DNA from: Mactra quadrangularis
Lineage: Eukaryota > Mollusca > Bivalvia > Venerida > Mactridae
Length of the DNA stretch: 64,000 nt
Reading direction: 5' to 3'
NCBI GenBank assembly: GCA_025267735.1
Contig: CM046293.1
Span: 11,184,560-11,248,559, forward strand
Part shown: positions 36,380 to 46,593 of the stretch, one piece after another
Numbering within the stretch: the first letter of the stretch is position 1
Layout: each line of letters begins with the position of its first letter
Translations under genes and position numbers: made by a program
Notes under the pieces: generated by a model
What the model was told of the DNA's origin: nothing
Databases searched by the model: none
The model's input: the letters and a program-made list of their open reading frames with translations, nothing else

Positions 36380-36474
36380 AACGTTGTACAGTTAAATAAA
36401 ACTGTTGAAGAAATACTCAGCTCAATCTGTTAGAAGAAGATCGCCGTTTAAAATACTGGGAAGAAATATTTAAG
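36380..36474 (+). other. 5' UTR exon of the Cys-rich peptide gene
   Basis: Inferred noncoding first exon from the expected start after the TATA box to the donor AAG|GTTAGT. The intron runs to the acceptor CTTCAG at 36,668 (194 bp). Exon 2 then carries a 120-base leader, the whole coding sequence and the 3' UTR. The start position is an estimate. Confidence 0.5.
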
Positions 36475-36788
36475 GTTAGTAAAGTTGTTTTTATACTTTT
36501 TATTTATATAACTTGCCTTTATAGCAAAATTATTTTAGTTTACTTAATCGGGGCTGTGATGCACATACATGTGCGCCATTTCAATTCAAATATATGCTTT
36601 AGTTTCTATGTTTTAAGTTAAAAATATTACTTTTTTAAATTACATGTTTTTCTATTTTTTACCTTCAGGAGTGTTGATTTTTAGAGAGACGTCCTACTTT
36701 ATAAGTAAAACAGAACATACCATTTGAAGAACAGAACAAAACACAACATTTTGTATTAGCAGAACACAGTGGCAGAAGAACAAAAAAT

Positions 36789-37055
36789 ATGAATAATTCG
36801 TTAAAATTATTTGTTATGAGCGTCGTTTTGGTAGCGATTGTTATGGATACGGCACAGAGTAGATTGTGTCGATTAAATAGAAAGAATTTCACATGCTCTG
36901 ACATTATTCGCAGATCAAATGGACGAGGACTATTTTCCATTTTTGGAGCTCCTACCAGAGGTCATTGTGCACAGATTAATGGAGTGTGTCTACCTTACTT
37001 CACTCGGAAAGGACTGAGATGTGGCTGTGCAACAGGCAGTCGTCGTATATTTTAA
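36789..37055 (+). CDS. Secreted cationic six-cysteine peptide, candidate antimicrobial peptide
   Basis: 88 residues. Residues 1-24 form a classic signal peptide (hydrophobic LFVMSVVLVAIVM, likely cleavage after TAQS). The mature part of about 64 residues has six cysteines at 27, 36, 60, 67, 78 and 80, spaced C-x8-C-x23-C-x6-C-x10-C-x-C. It contains eleven Arg, two Lys and one Asp, a net charge near +12. A sequon, NFT, sits at 33-35. The final C-x-C recalls cysteine-stabilised defensins, but the spacing does not match the molluscan defensin, mytilin, myticin or big-defensin patterns as I know them. The gene has a TATA box, one 5' UTR intron and a long 3' UTR with AATAAA near 37,968. An immune-effector role is inferred; a hormone or other secreted ligand is possible. 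Confidence 0.75.
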   Translation: MNNSLKLFVMSVVLVAIVMDTAQSRLCRLNRKNFTCSDIIRRSNGRGLFSIFGAPTRGHCAQINGVCLPYFTRKGLRCGCATGSRRIF

Positions 37056-37963
37056 TTGTTGAAGTTAACAAAGCGTTTGTCTAGAAATCAATTAACTTAT
37101 CTTAATGTACGGGTAAAAAATGTTCAATTGCATGTACATTGTTTATAAAATAATGGAAACTGATCAAATGTGGATTTTATCAATGAACCTACGCACAGGG
37201 TACCTAATATTGACTGTACATATCTAAGTATGTGCGAACATTTGTATTTATTTTTGTTTTTACTGAAAATGGCATGCAGTTGTTAATTTTGTATTTGTTT
37301 TAATGCATTAGTAGCATTAGTAGTTGTTGTTTTTGTACCTATATTTCAATCGTTTAACGAAGTGTGTTTTTGTTTGTTTATTTTAAGATCCTATAATTTA
37401 TTTTTTTACATCTAATGTTGATTTATTGAATTTATTTAATTGTATTGAATTACATTATCATGACAGGTGTTTCATCATTTCCGGTTTGTTAAACTGTATC
37501 ACGTCATCATTTCGAGGGTTGCCCGCAAGACTGTAGTAAGTGCATTACGTTAAAGAGTGAGTTACTAGAGTCTTAAGGGCAACATTGATTTTCATTTTAA
37601 AGGTTCAAAACAACTTAGCCTACCATTATGTGTATAATACACATACGTTGTTTACCGTTTTTGTAAATATCAATGTTAAGTGGACCTTATATCCACAATC
37701 ATATTTATGCAGCTGCGCTGATTAAAATGGCCTTGATAAATCTTGTTCTCATTGACCTGAGAAGTGGAGTAGAGTCTCAATATCATTTACATTCATTTAA
37801 TGAGTTCATCACATGATGAAATTATAGTTTATTATAAACGGTCTTGGGTCAATGCGAACAAGTTGTTATATGTATTTTATACATTTTATAGTATTAAGAA
37901 TCAAAAAGTTTTTTACATTTTGTTAGTCATGCATTGAACTATTTATGGCATTATTTTACATTT

Positions 37964-37975
37964 TCAATAAATAAA
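37964..37975 (+). terminator. Poly(A) signal, Cys-rich peptide gene
   Basis: Overlapping AATAAATAAAA about 910 bp after the stop codon, followed by a GT/T-rich stretch (GTTTATAAGTTTGTATAATTG). It is the first strong signal downstream on the plus strand, so it is the likely 3' end. Confidence 0.5.
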
Positions 37976-38769
37976 ATTGTTTATAAGTTTGTATAATTGT
38001 ATTTTATTTTGTTTTTGTTCACTGCAGAAATGCAGAGTAAACTGGGCATAAATTTGCCACATTCAATTTATAGCTATAATATGTTCAACTATTTGTCTCA
38101 GTTTACTTTTGTTTTCTGGAGAAATTTACTAAATGACTCATTAAGCATTTTGAAACATGTACTGTGATACATCAAAGTCCCATAGCTTTGTGTTAAGTCG
38201 TTTTGATCACTTGTATAGAGACACTGCATGGGAATTTGACCCAATTCATACACGTAATACACTGCTCTATAAGCTAAACATTTTAGATGAATTCAAGAAT
38301 CCCAGATTTAGTGATAATATTTCGTGTAAATATATTACAAACATGCCACAAGAAACCTACAGTAACAGTTACTAGTCATTTTACAGGTAATGTTCAGTGG
38401 TTTATAGGTACATGTATACAGAATATGGGAGTTTATGATTCGAGAGTGCCTTGGTTCGAACCCATTAGAGGCCAGCGGCTATTTTTCTTGAGCAGGGAGC
38501 ATAGATAAAATAGTATCACTTCATCCAGGTTTAAATAGGTACTATTGATTGCTAAAAGACCTAATGAGAATGCCGTCAAAAGAGATTGAAAGATAGATCT
38601 CTAACAATGGCCAAATGATCAGAGGAATCACCTGTACAGTCGGTGAAGGAATGTAAACGGTAAAACACAATTTGAAATATATTTCAACAGCACTGGGCTT
38701 TGGCTATATGTCATTTTTTTAACGTCGTATTCAACACATTTAGGTTAAATATGTTACAGGGAATGAGTG

Positions 38770-38886
38770 TAACCAGGGATTTTACGTAATCCCTAACCAA
38801 TTCAAGGAATTCATGTAATCCCTGGTGATTTTTGGGAATACGTGAAATCCCTGATTTCACTAGGGATTACATGAAATCCCTAAAAT
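38770..38886. repeat. Palindromic cluster of AGGGATTACATGAAATCCCT-like motifs
   Basis: Four to five imperfect palindromes built on AGGGATT...AATCCCT occur in about 115 bp (for example AGGGATTTTACGTAATCCCT near 38,776 and AGGGATTACATGAAATCCCT near 38,862). They look like the remains of a MITE with multiple inverted subunits. No duplication is identified. Confidence 0.6.
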
Positions 38887-39234
38887 ATTTTTTCATTTTT
38901 AAAACAAATTCCCTGACTCGATTGCTGATACAGATCATGTTGATAAGCGATGCAATTCTTACATTCAATGTCTTTAATTAGACAACTAATTCACTTTAAA
39001 ATAATACATATTTTTTATGCAAATGCCATCTTTGTTTTTATAACAATTATCATAATGACAACTTATGGCTTGAATTAAAAAATTCAATAATTGTCTGTAC
39101 AACAATTTAAATTTATTTAAAATATTCAGTAAAAAATCCACTTCTTTGATAAAGCAATTTCATTTCTAAAAGAGCTAAGTAAACAACACTGACAAATATT
39201 CAGTGCTGAAAAAAGACCTACAGAAAAACACACA

Positions 39235-39500
39235 TACAGTACCCATCAAACTTGAGTTGGGAGACTAAAGAAGCTTACTACAATTCTCGAATTTTGATGA
39301 TTATGTTTGTAGAATCATTATTTTAATATATTTAAGTATGGTATGTGATGAAATATAAACAAATTGCATGAATGCAACACATTTATACGATTCAGCATCT
39401 GACATCCTTTAAAACCTGCAAAACCATGTTTATTGTAATTATTTTCCATGGCATGGCTTTTATCTTTGTAGTCTCAGTTATAATTACAGTAATAACCGAT
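39235..39500. repeat. Interspersed repeat starting TACAGTACCCA (copy 2)
   Basis: Starts TACAGTACCCATCAAACTTG and aligns with 18,950-19,215 through most of its length. The shared order of landmarks shows common descent with substantial divergence. It is probably a non-autonomous DNA element. Confidence 0.55.
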
Positions 39501-40019
39501 GAATAAGCAAAACTAGAAAGCATTTAAAAATTATCAAATTTTGAACGAAGCTATTCAGTAGGCCTGCAAAGTGAAAATGTCTTCAAACTTTTGATCGGTA
39601 GCCTACTGTATATGAGTACAAGACATATGACGTAAGCATAGAACAGTATAATAATAATCTATTTGTAACAAAAAATCAGGGGACATTGTCGGTGTTTGTA
39701 AAATCATTAATAACTTTAACAAGCATTAAGCTAGAATAACATAATTAATGTCAAATCAAAGCTCAGACACTGACCTTTAGAAATATACATGAAACTATCC
39801 GCTAAAATACAGTTTTATTCATTAAATTAAACGAAAAACATAAAAAAAAACGCTGAAAAATGTCGATTTTTTTCAATTACATGCATATCTTTTAATTTCC
39901 AAACCCTATTTTGGAGAATTAATACATTTATTTTTTACTATATATTTCAGATAGGTCTACTCTATCATATTCAGAATTATTTTAATGACATAAGTGCTAT
40001 TTATGTATGTTAAAACAGT

Positions 40020-40103
40020 TTCCATAGCAACCGCTATTATTATGACTATAAGTCTATGTGCTTTTGTCAAATAAAATTTCTGTTCTGTTCTGTTCTGTTC
40101 TGC
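40020..40103 (+). repeat. LINE-like 3' tail with (CTGTT)n microsatellite
   Basis: GTGCTTTTGTCAAATAAAATT leads into five TCTGT-type repeats (40,079-40,102). A CAAATAAA motif followed by a short tandem tail is typical of 5'-truncated non-LTR retrotransposons in molluscs. Only the tail is present, so the family is not assigned. Confidence 0.35.
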
Positions 40104-40911
40104 TATTTTCAAGTAAGAACTACTATTTGGTGATTAAACTTGATTTTTTGCTCAAATCTAACGATAGGATTGCAATATTGATATTGAATAATATATGAGA
40201 CTAATGTCTTTTATATTATTGCTGTTATCAATAAATTCAGTATCGATATATACTTACAAAAAATTGTTAAGAAATCTTAATCAAAGCGCTGAAAGCACCG
40301 ATTTTGTTTTCGGTTTGACAGTATTAAAGTGGTTCACGTGTTATAACGTGTGAAGACGATGGTTATTGTACTATTTATATTGTATATTGATAATGTACTA
40401 TGTACAAATCATAAATAAAACATATGTTCTGTACTGACAGTACTGTTGTGTTATTGTATTAATGTTAAAGAAACTAGTCCAGGAAAGTTGGTTAAATAAG
40501 TCTGCCGCCGCTCATAACCTTTTAAAAAGTAATGATATACATCGTAAAATCTAAATTACATAATCATATTCCTGCATAATTTTATTTCAGTAAAAGCAAA
40601 AAACAAAACAACAATTAAGAGTCTCTTTAGTCTTATTATATAATTTCTTTATTCAACAGACCACCACTGTACAATAACCATCGTCTTCGATATTATTATC
40701 TATTTTTTTTGAAAATTGAAGAATTACAATCATGGAATTTGATCTTAAAATCTGTTTTAGGAACACATTCATATTTGCAATATGACTTAAAAATTGCCAC
40801 CAGACTTGTCCGACATTAGCACGTGTTCATCAATGTAATATAACATAGATGGTGAAACACTTCAGAATGGAATGTCCATTGATGATTGTATGCCATAAAT
40901 TTTATCATTAT

Positions 40912-40990
40912 CTAGGCCATGACACAGTGGTGGAGAGCAAGCTTTCGAATCCTGAGGCCCAGAGTTTCAATCCTGACCGCGGAAAAATGG
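40912..40990 (+). repeat. tRNA-like SINE head (diverged)
   Basis: ACAGTGGTGGAGAGCAAGC resembles an A box and CAGAGTTTCAATCCTGACC a B box, about 35 bases apart. The anticodon-arm and acceptor-stem pairing is not convincing, so a SINE relic is more likely than a tRNA gene. It lies about 120 bp beyond the stop of the BTB gene, in its 3' flank. Confidence 0.4.
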
Positions 40991-41111
40991 ACTAGGGTCG
41001 CCATAGCTTGAAAATAAATTATGACTGACTTTGTTAGAAAAATGCAGATTTGATTATAGCGTTCTGTGCATGCATTTAGTTTTGAAATTGTCCAAAGCAA
41101 TCACTATCATT

Positions 41112-43582
41112 CTATGTCATACCCCAATTTTCATCGTCTTTCAGAGTCTTTATTAAATCGTCATTCATTTCGGACCAATCGTTTGTAATATCATAATTCT
41201 CACGAAGAGAACAATTCGTAAATTCAATCCCTTTCATTCCAAGCATTGACATTCCAGTCTGAGATACTGAAATATAATTTTTCTCTCCCCATTTAAGAAA
41301 TGTCTCTTTAACAGTCCCTTTCTCACACATAAGCTTGATAAAATTGTCGCCTCCGACAGCTTTAATGGCAATTTCTAGTTTATAAGGCGTTTGTTGTTCC
41401 TGTAACAGTAATGATTTGGTCAAAGTAAGTTTTGAATCATATATCTTTTGTGCTATCAGAAAACTTTCTTTAAAGTCTAACTGATCTACTGTTACAGTAA
41501 CATGTAATGTTACTGGAAGACTGTTAGACAGTAGTTGTCCATCTTTTGTGTTCCTGCTGTTGTAAGAAGTGTAAAGACGTGAACTGTATTGCAAGAAAAC
41601 ATCAAAATGGGGAATGCTTAAAGATTTCAGATACACGGTTCGTCTTACTCCAACTAGTAATGTCTGACGAACTTCTGTGTATTTGTCTTCTCCATAGCAT
41701 CCATCCCTTGGAAGAATTATCTTGGGTTCAGGAATTATACGAGGGTTATTTGACATAAAACTCAGGCGCGATTGGTTCCCAAGGTGACAGTCAATAATAT
41801 CTTCAAATTCGGTGATTGTAAAATAACCCTTTCTTCTGGTGCACTCATTAATATCTTCCATTTGTAATGTTGGCAGACGAATGTGGTACATTACATCTCC
41901 TATAACATTTCGTATATTTTCTCCATTTTCTGCTTCTTCCATTTTAGTGAGTCTACGTTTTGCCCAGTCTTCCACACGTCGGAAGATGGCGTCTTCCTTT
42001 GCCCAAAACGTGTCACCCTTTAGAATATACTTAAGATATTCAGGAGAAATGTTCAAGAAATCTTCTGATTCTAAAACAGCATCAGCATTTCTGTCTATAA
42101 AGTTACAACAAGAATCTCTTAGATTCATTTTACCAAACTTTATAGCGATATCAAGTATCTTACATGCATCCTCTGGAGTTATATGGGATTCCAAATAATG
42201 CAAACAAAAATCTTCCAGGCATGTTATCTGATACATGTGTGCTGTCTGCATTAACTCTATGGCCTCGTCAATATCGGACAATTCAACATCATCATTATAC
42301 AAGTACCTGAAATAATACATAAATTATTAGCTACTAGTAAAGACTTTGCAATGAATACATTCACAAATAACTAGTGATGGGACATCGGCTGGAAATTAAA
42401 ATCGATCATCAGTTGGAATCGGTTACTGCTGTCGATGCGATTCTTCCGATTATAATCGGTTCCTGATAAGTAAGCTTTGAATGATGTTTCACTGCAGATC
42501 CTTATGAAGTTCATATATATGAACTAGGAAATAAAAACCACCCCTTTTGTATTGTAGTACTTTTTGTTGTTTTATATCTGCTTTCTACTATTAAATGTAC
42601 CTGACACACATTCTATAAATTTTACCTAAGAGAAAGTTTATATTTGCAACATAACTGAGCATTACTTAATTCATACTATGCTAAAGAAAACATTGCCTTT
42701 TTTAGGAATATCATGAGATTTTTAAATAGACAAGGGTATCACAAATTTAGCTTAAACAGCTATGCTGATTATACAAAGATAACTCTAAAAATAAACGATC
42801 AATTGACTAGTTTTCTTGACTAGTATAGTAGCTGCATATAAACAAAACCTATAAGTGTCTAGTACAAGTCTGACATAAATGACATCATGGTATTTAACCA
42901 TTATTCAAAACTTTTCAAATACTTGCAAACAAGTTATTGTGCTTAAATAGCATTACCTCCTTTTGTACCGATGATCGATTCTGATAAAGTTTAATCGATT
43001 ATCAGAATCAGGAGCCTTCAACTATAGTGATTAATCGATTACAGTCACAAATAACATTGAATTAATGAAAAAGTATGCTATTAATTTCGTCTGTATTTGT
43101 TAAAGCTTAAAGCCTGTATCTAATACATCAAACTGCTTAGATCACCTGTATATACAAAACAATACTTATGTATATGTGAGCAAGGTTTGTTACCTGAGCA
43201 ACTTGTCAAAAATTTTCTCATCTGCGTCAGGAAACTCATATTCGCTTTTCTGTTCACTGCAAGGCCCAAACAGCATTGCCTCAAAAACTGGACTTCTAGC
43301 AGCCAGTATAATCTTATGAGCCTTGAGTGGTTTCTCTTGGTTCGTCCCGCAATAAATGATCATGTCAGTCCACAATGTATTCTTGTATACTTCAAGCATG
43401 CAAGCAGTCAGTGTTTTGTGATCCATTTGCCAATTTCTCGGAAGACTATCGTCTGCGTTTTTCTGTGTATTCGATGTGCAAGTGGTTGCAACTGGGTCGT
43501 ATTCGCTATGCACTTGTACGTCTGCACCCTCAGTTTGATTGTCTTGAACATTATATTTTTCAGCCATAGTTATATTCTGCAT
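41112..43582 (-). CDS. BTB-BACK domain protein (BTBD family), two coding exons
   Basis: Exons 43,582-43,194 and 42,306-41,112 join as AG|G (Arg130) across a GT-AG intron of 887 bp to give 527 residues. Starting at the second ATG (MAEKYN, better context) would remove five residues. The BTB domain spans about 60-165, with the hallmark LWTDMIIYCGTNQEKPLKAHK and IILAARSPVFEAMLFG. BACK follows at about 170-290 (HITPEDACKILDIAIKF, FRRVEDWAKRR). The C-terminal 200 residues are beta-rich and resemble the PHR region of BTBD1/2/3/6 proteins, though only loosely. Such proteins are substrate adaptors for cullin-3 ubiquitin ligases. An acceptor (TTTCAG) at about 43,597 shows an upstream 5' UTR exon that I could not place. 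The intron holds an insertion (42,372-43,044). Confidence 0.88.
42372..43044. mobile_element. Insertion with 11-bp duplication in the BTB gene intron
   Basis: A 673-bp segment is bounded by identical TCACAAATAAC (42,361-42,371 and 43,045-43,055). Its ends are rich in AATCGAT-type motifs in both orientations (TGATGGGACATCGG and AATCGATCATCAG at the left; GATTAATCGATTACAG at the right). The outermost bases are not clear inverted repeats. Removing it leaves a BTB intron of about 200 bp. The superfamily is unresolved. Confidence 0.65.
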
Positions 43583-43840
43583 ACAGCGTTGTGCGATTCT
43601 GAAATAAAAAATTATTCTGATTTTCGAATGAAATTATTTTAAATTGGTTTAGCATTTACACACTTTTTACTATCTTAGTAATTGACAAAGCAAAAATGTT
43701 GTATTTGAAGTATTTTATGATTCATCTTACATTATGTAACCGTGCTGCCATTTTATTAATCAATATTTTACTATTGTTATATTTCATATAGATAGACCTG
43801 ATAATAACTGTAACTTATCCAGTTATCGCAATTGGTAGTT

Positions 43841-44366
43841 AGTGCTGCAACGATTCACCGGAAAGTCGATTCGATGCGATTCGATACATTTTCTTTCGAT
43901 TCGATTTTTTTCGATTCGATTCATTTATTAATATAATTTACTTCAAATATGCATTTATACATTTATTTGAGCTTAAAACTAAATAATATGGATTTACTTA
44001 AAGTGTTACTGAAATTTGATAACACGAAACTCGAAAATCTGCTAAATTTATACTTGCTTTTTTCAAGTACGAAATGGATTGGGTACGAATGTAAAGTTCG
44101 CGAAAATGTATTACAATTGTAATTTCGACTAAAAGCGTGTAGACAGCATGGAGCATAAATTGTAGAAAGATGCAGTTCTTGATATACTTCCGTACATCAG
44201 TCAGCGTACTTTCTCTTTTAGGTGCGCCATTGCTTTTATCGTTATAACCTTTGTAGACATGTTTAAAATACAGTATCGAATCGAAACTCGCTGGTCCCGA
44301 ATCGAAATCGAATCGGCACCCTCGCAATCGAGTTTCGATGTATCGAATCGAATCGTTGCAGCCCTA
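43841..44366. mobile_element. hAT-type MITE
   Basis: Starts TAGTGCTGCAACGATTC and ends GAATCGTTGCAGCCCTA. It is flanked by a perfect 8-bp target duplication, TTGGTAGT (43,833-43,840 and 44,367-44,374). TAGGGCTGCAACGA-type ends and an 8-bp duplication are typical of hAT elements. TCGATTCGAT motifs are repeated inside both ends. It carries no transposase. It lies about 260 bp upstream of the BTB coding start on the far side of the known acceptor. Confidence 0.88.
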
Positions 44367-44374
44367 TTGGTAGT

Positions 44375-46590
44375 ACATCTTACTACAAAATCTGGGCTTC
44401 CTGCATGGTTTGATTACCGACAGAGGCATACGAAGGTTCGTAAAAATTCGATATGTCCTCTTCTAACATTGTCTCTAGTCACTGACTAAGTTATGTGCTT
44501 ACTTCTGGTTAAAGAGATTAAGTTGTCTACCACAAAATAGTACATACATGTATGTCGATTAATTGCCATAATATGTCAGAAAAAATATAAAAGCATTATA
44601 AAGCACACTAGACAATTATCGATGACTTGACATTAGACATTCATGCAGTCTGACTTCTCTGGAAGGTTATTTTCAAAGCATTATTTAGAAGTTCGACAAC
44701 GAGGCCCAGAAATGAATCAGTCCAATAAAAAAATAGACTTGTTGCGGACCCGTACGTGCAGACAGTCGTAGGCCGTGAGAAGCCTTGCTTATTAAGGTGA
44801 AGGAACGCACATGACACAAAACAAGACACCCGTACGGAGCCGTAGCTGGAAGATATGCAAGTTTTATTCATACTCGGCTACGATTGTGTTCACGATTTGA
44901 CTTTAAAACTAAGTCGAGTATCCATGACTCATCTCACGGACTCTGATAAAACGTAACAATCCGTACGGTTACGCAAGAGTTCTAACGAGTCCTTGCGGAG
45001 CTTGATCGCACGGCGCCCGTACGGTGCCCCCAATGCTTTTTATGTTTATGGGACTGTAGCAAAATATATACTTAAATTCCAGATTTTCGCCTTTGGTCCC
45101 TAAAATGACCACAGCGTAATTTCTTATACGAAACTTTGTGTCTTCACCCAATACACGCAGTTGATCTTGCCACAAAACATACTGCACAAGAAAAAAGTGA
45201 CCATGAGCGGAATGGTACGAACTATATAAAATTATATGTAGTCAAATTAGAGTAAATGATGATTTCTTTAATGTGTTAATCTCAATTATGGCCTTTTAAG
45301 ATATATATTGCACGGCTAATTGTTTTGTCAAATACTATAAGATCAGAGAAATAGAATGTTATCTAAGTCTGATATTGCTTCATATACACAATGCTATTTT
45401 ATTCAGTTTATTCTTGATGTTTTATTGAAATCACAAAGAGTCTAGAATAATTAATAATTTTGATTATTTACATTTAAGAACGTTTACCTTTCATACTAAA
45501 GAAGTTTCAGAAATTAAATAAATGTGCAGATGGTTTTCTCGGTTTAGGAATCTTCAATGTAAGTTTTATATAATGAATTGTATACTGATAGAGATCTTTG
45601 GTTTCATAATTGTGGTTAATTAAGTAAAAGATCTATGTCGGATTTTCACTGTCCTGACTTTGTTTATTAGCTCATTGTATGTACTAGAACAAATCACTGA
45701 ACTGGTTAAAAATACAGCCCTTTCAATTTTAAACTCAGAATTTTGAAATCTCCCACTTGCATTAGTATCATTAGTATAACCAATACCGTTATTATGAATT
45801 AATTGGATATAAAATTGTTTGCTTTTGGTAAATTGATGCATGAGCTGTGCAACAACAGTACCATTATTGGCTTTATTAACTATAATGGTTATGAATAATG
45901 CAATAGTGTTTAGGATAGTTTTGTAAATTTGATGCTGTTTTTAACGAATTGTTGACAGAATTTTAGATTTTAAATTTTGCATTTAGTAACTCACTCAAAA
46001 CTTATGGATTAAAGAAACTTCAAACCAATAGTTATTACATTTATATGTATTGATTAAACGCCATTTTTATCCAGGAATAACTGAGTTCAGAGTAACCTAA
46101 TATTATTTTACTGATCATTTATAGATATTTATTCGTTTATTATAACTATTAAATTATAATCGACCATCATTTAAATAATTCTTAATGCATATTCGTAAAG
46201 TTTAGACACAAGATTTAAACCTAAAATCAACGCACACATTGTTTATATGCTATAGCATATATATAGTGTTTTTATAAGCATATAGAGTCAATATGTTTTT
46301 TGTCATTTATCTAAATTGACTTGCGATGAGTATAAACAACATACATGTAGTTACGATTGCAAGCGGAAATGAAAGCCCCTATATCAAAAGTAACATTGTT
46401 TTTAACTGCAAAGAAAAAAGACATTTATCTATTTCAAACACCTCTAATGGACAAGATTTTTCAAATGAAATGCAAATATTGCTTAGATATGTTTACGTTA
46501 TGTATTGTATTTTAAATTGAAAGTATATCGAAACCGAAAGTAGAATTCGGTTGTCAATACTTGAAACAAATGTTTTGATCATTGTATGTT
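44375..46590. other. Intergenic stretch with a CCGTACGG-rich patch
   Basis: No coding exon is supported. Positions 44,740-45,030 are unusually GC-rich for the window, with several CCGTACG/CCGTAGC/CTACGA motifs reminiscent of the Harbinger subterminal repeats. It may be half of a related MITE; no second terminal repeat was found. The 5' UTR exon of the BTB gene may lie here, but no pair of signals identifies it. Confidence 0.35.
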
Positions 46591-46593
46591 AAA

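Noticed and set aside
40079..40102. Full LINE at the (CTGTT)n tail
   Set aside because: No reverse transcriptase or endonuclease frame lies upstream; only a tail-like motif is present.
43187..43642. 151-codon plus frame
   Set aside because: It is the antisense shadow of BTB exon 1; the minus-strand frame carries the domain and the splice sites.
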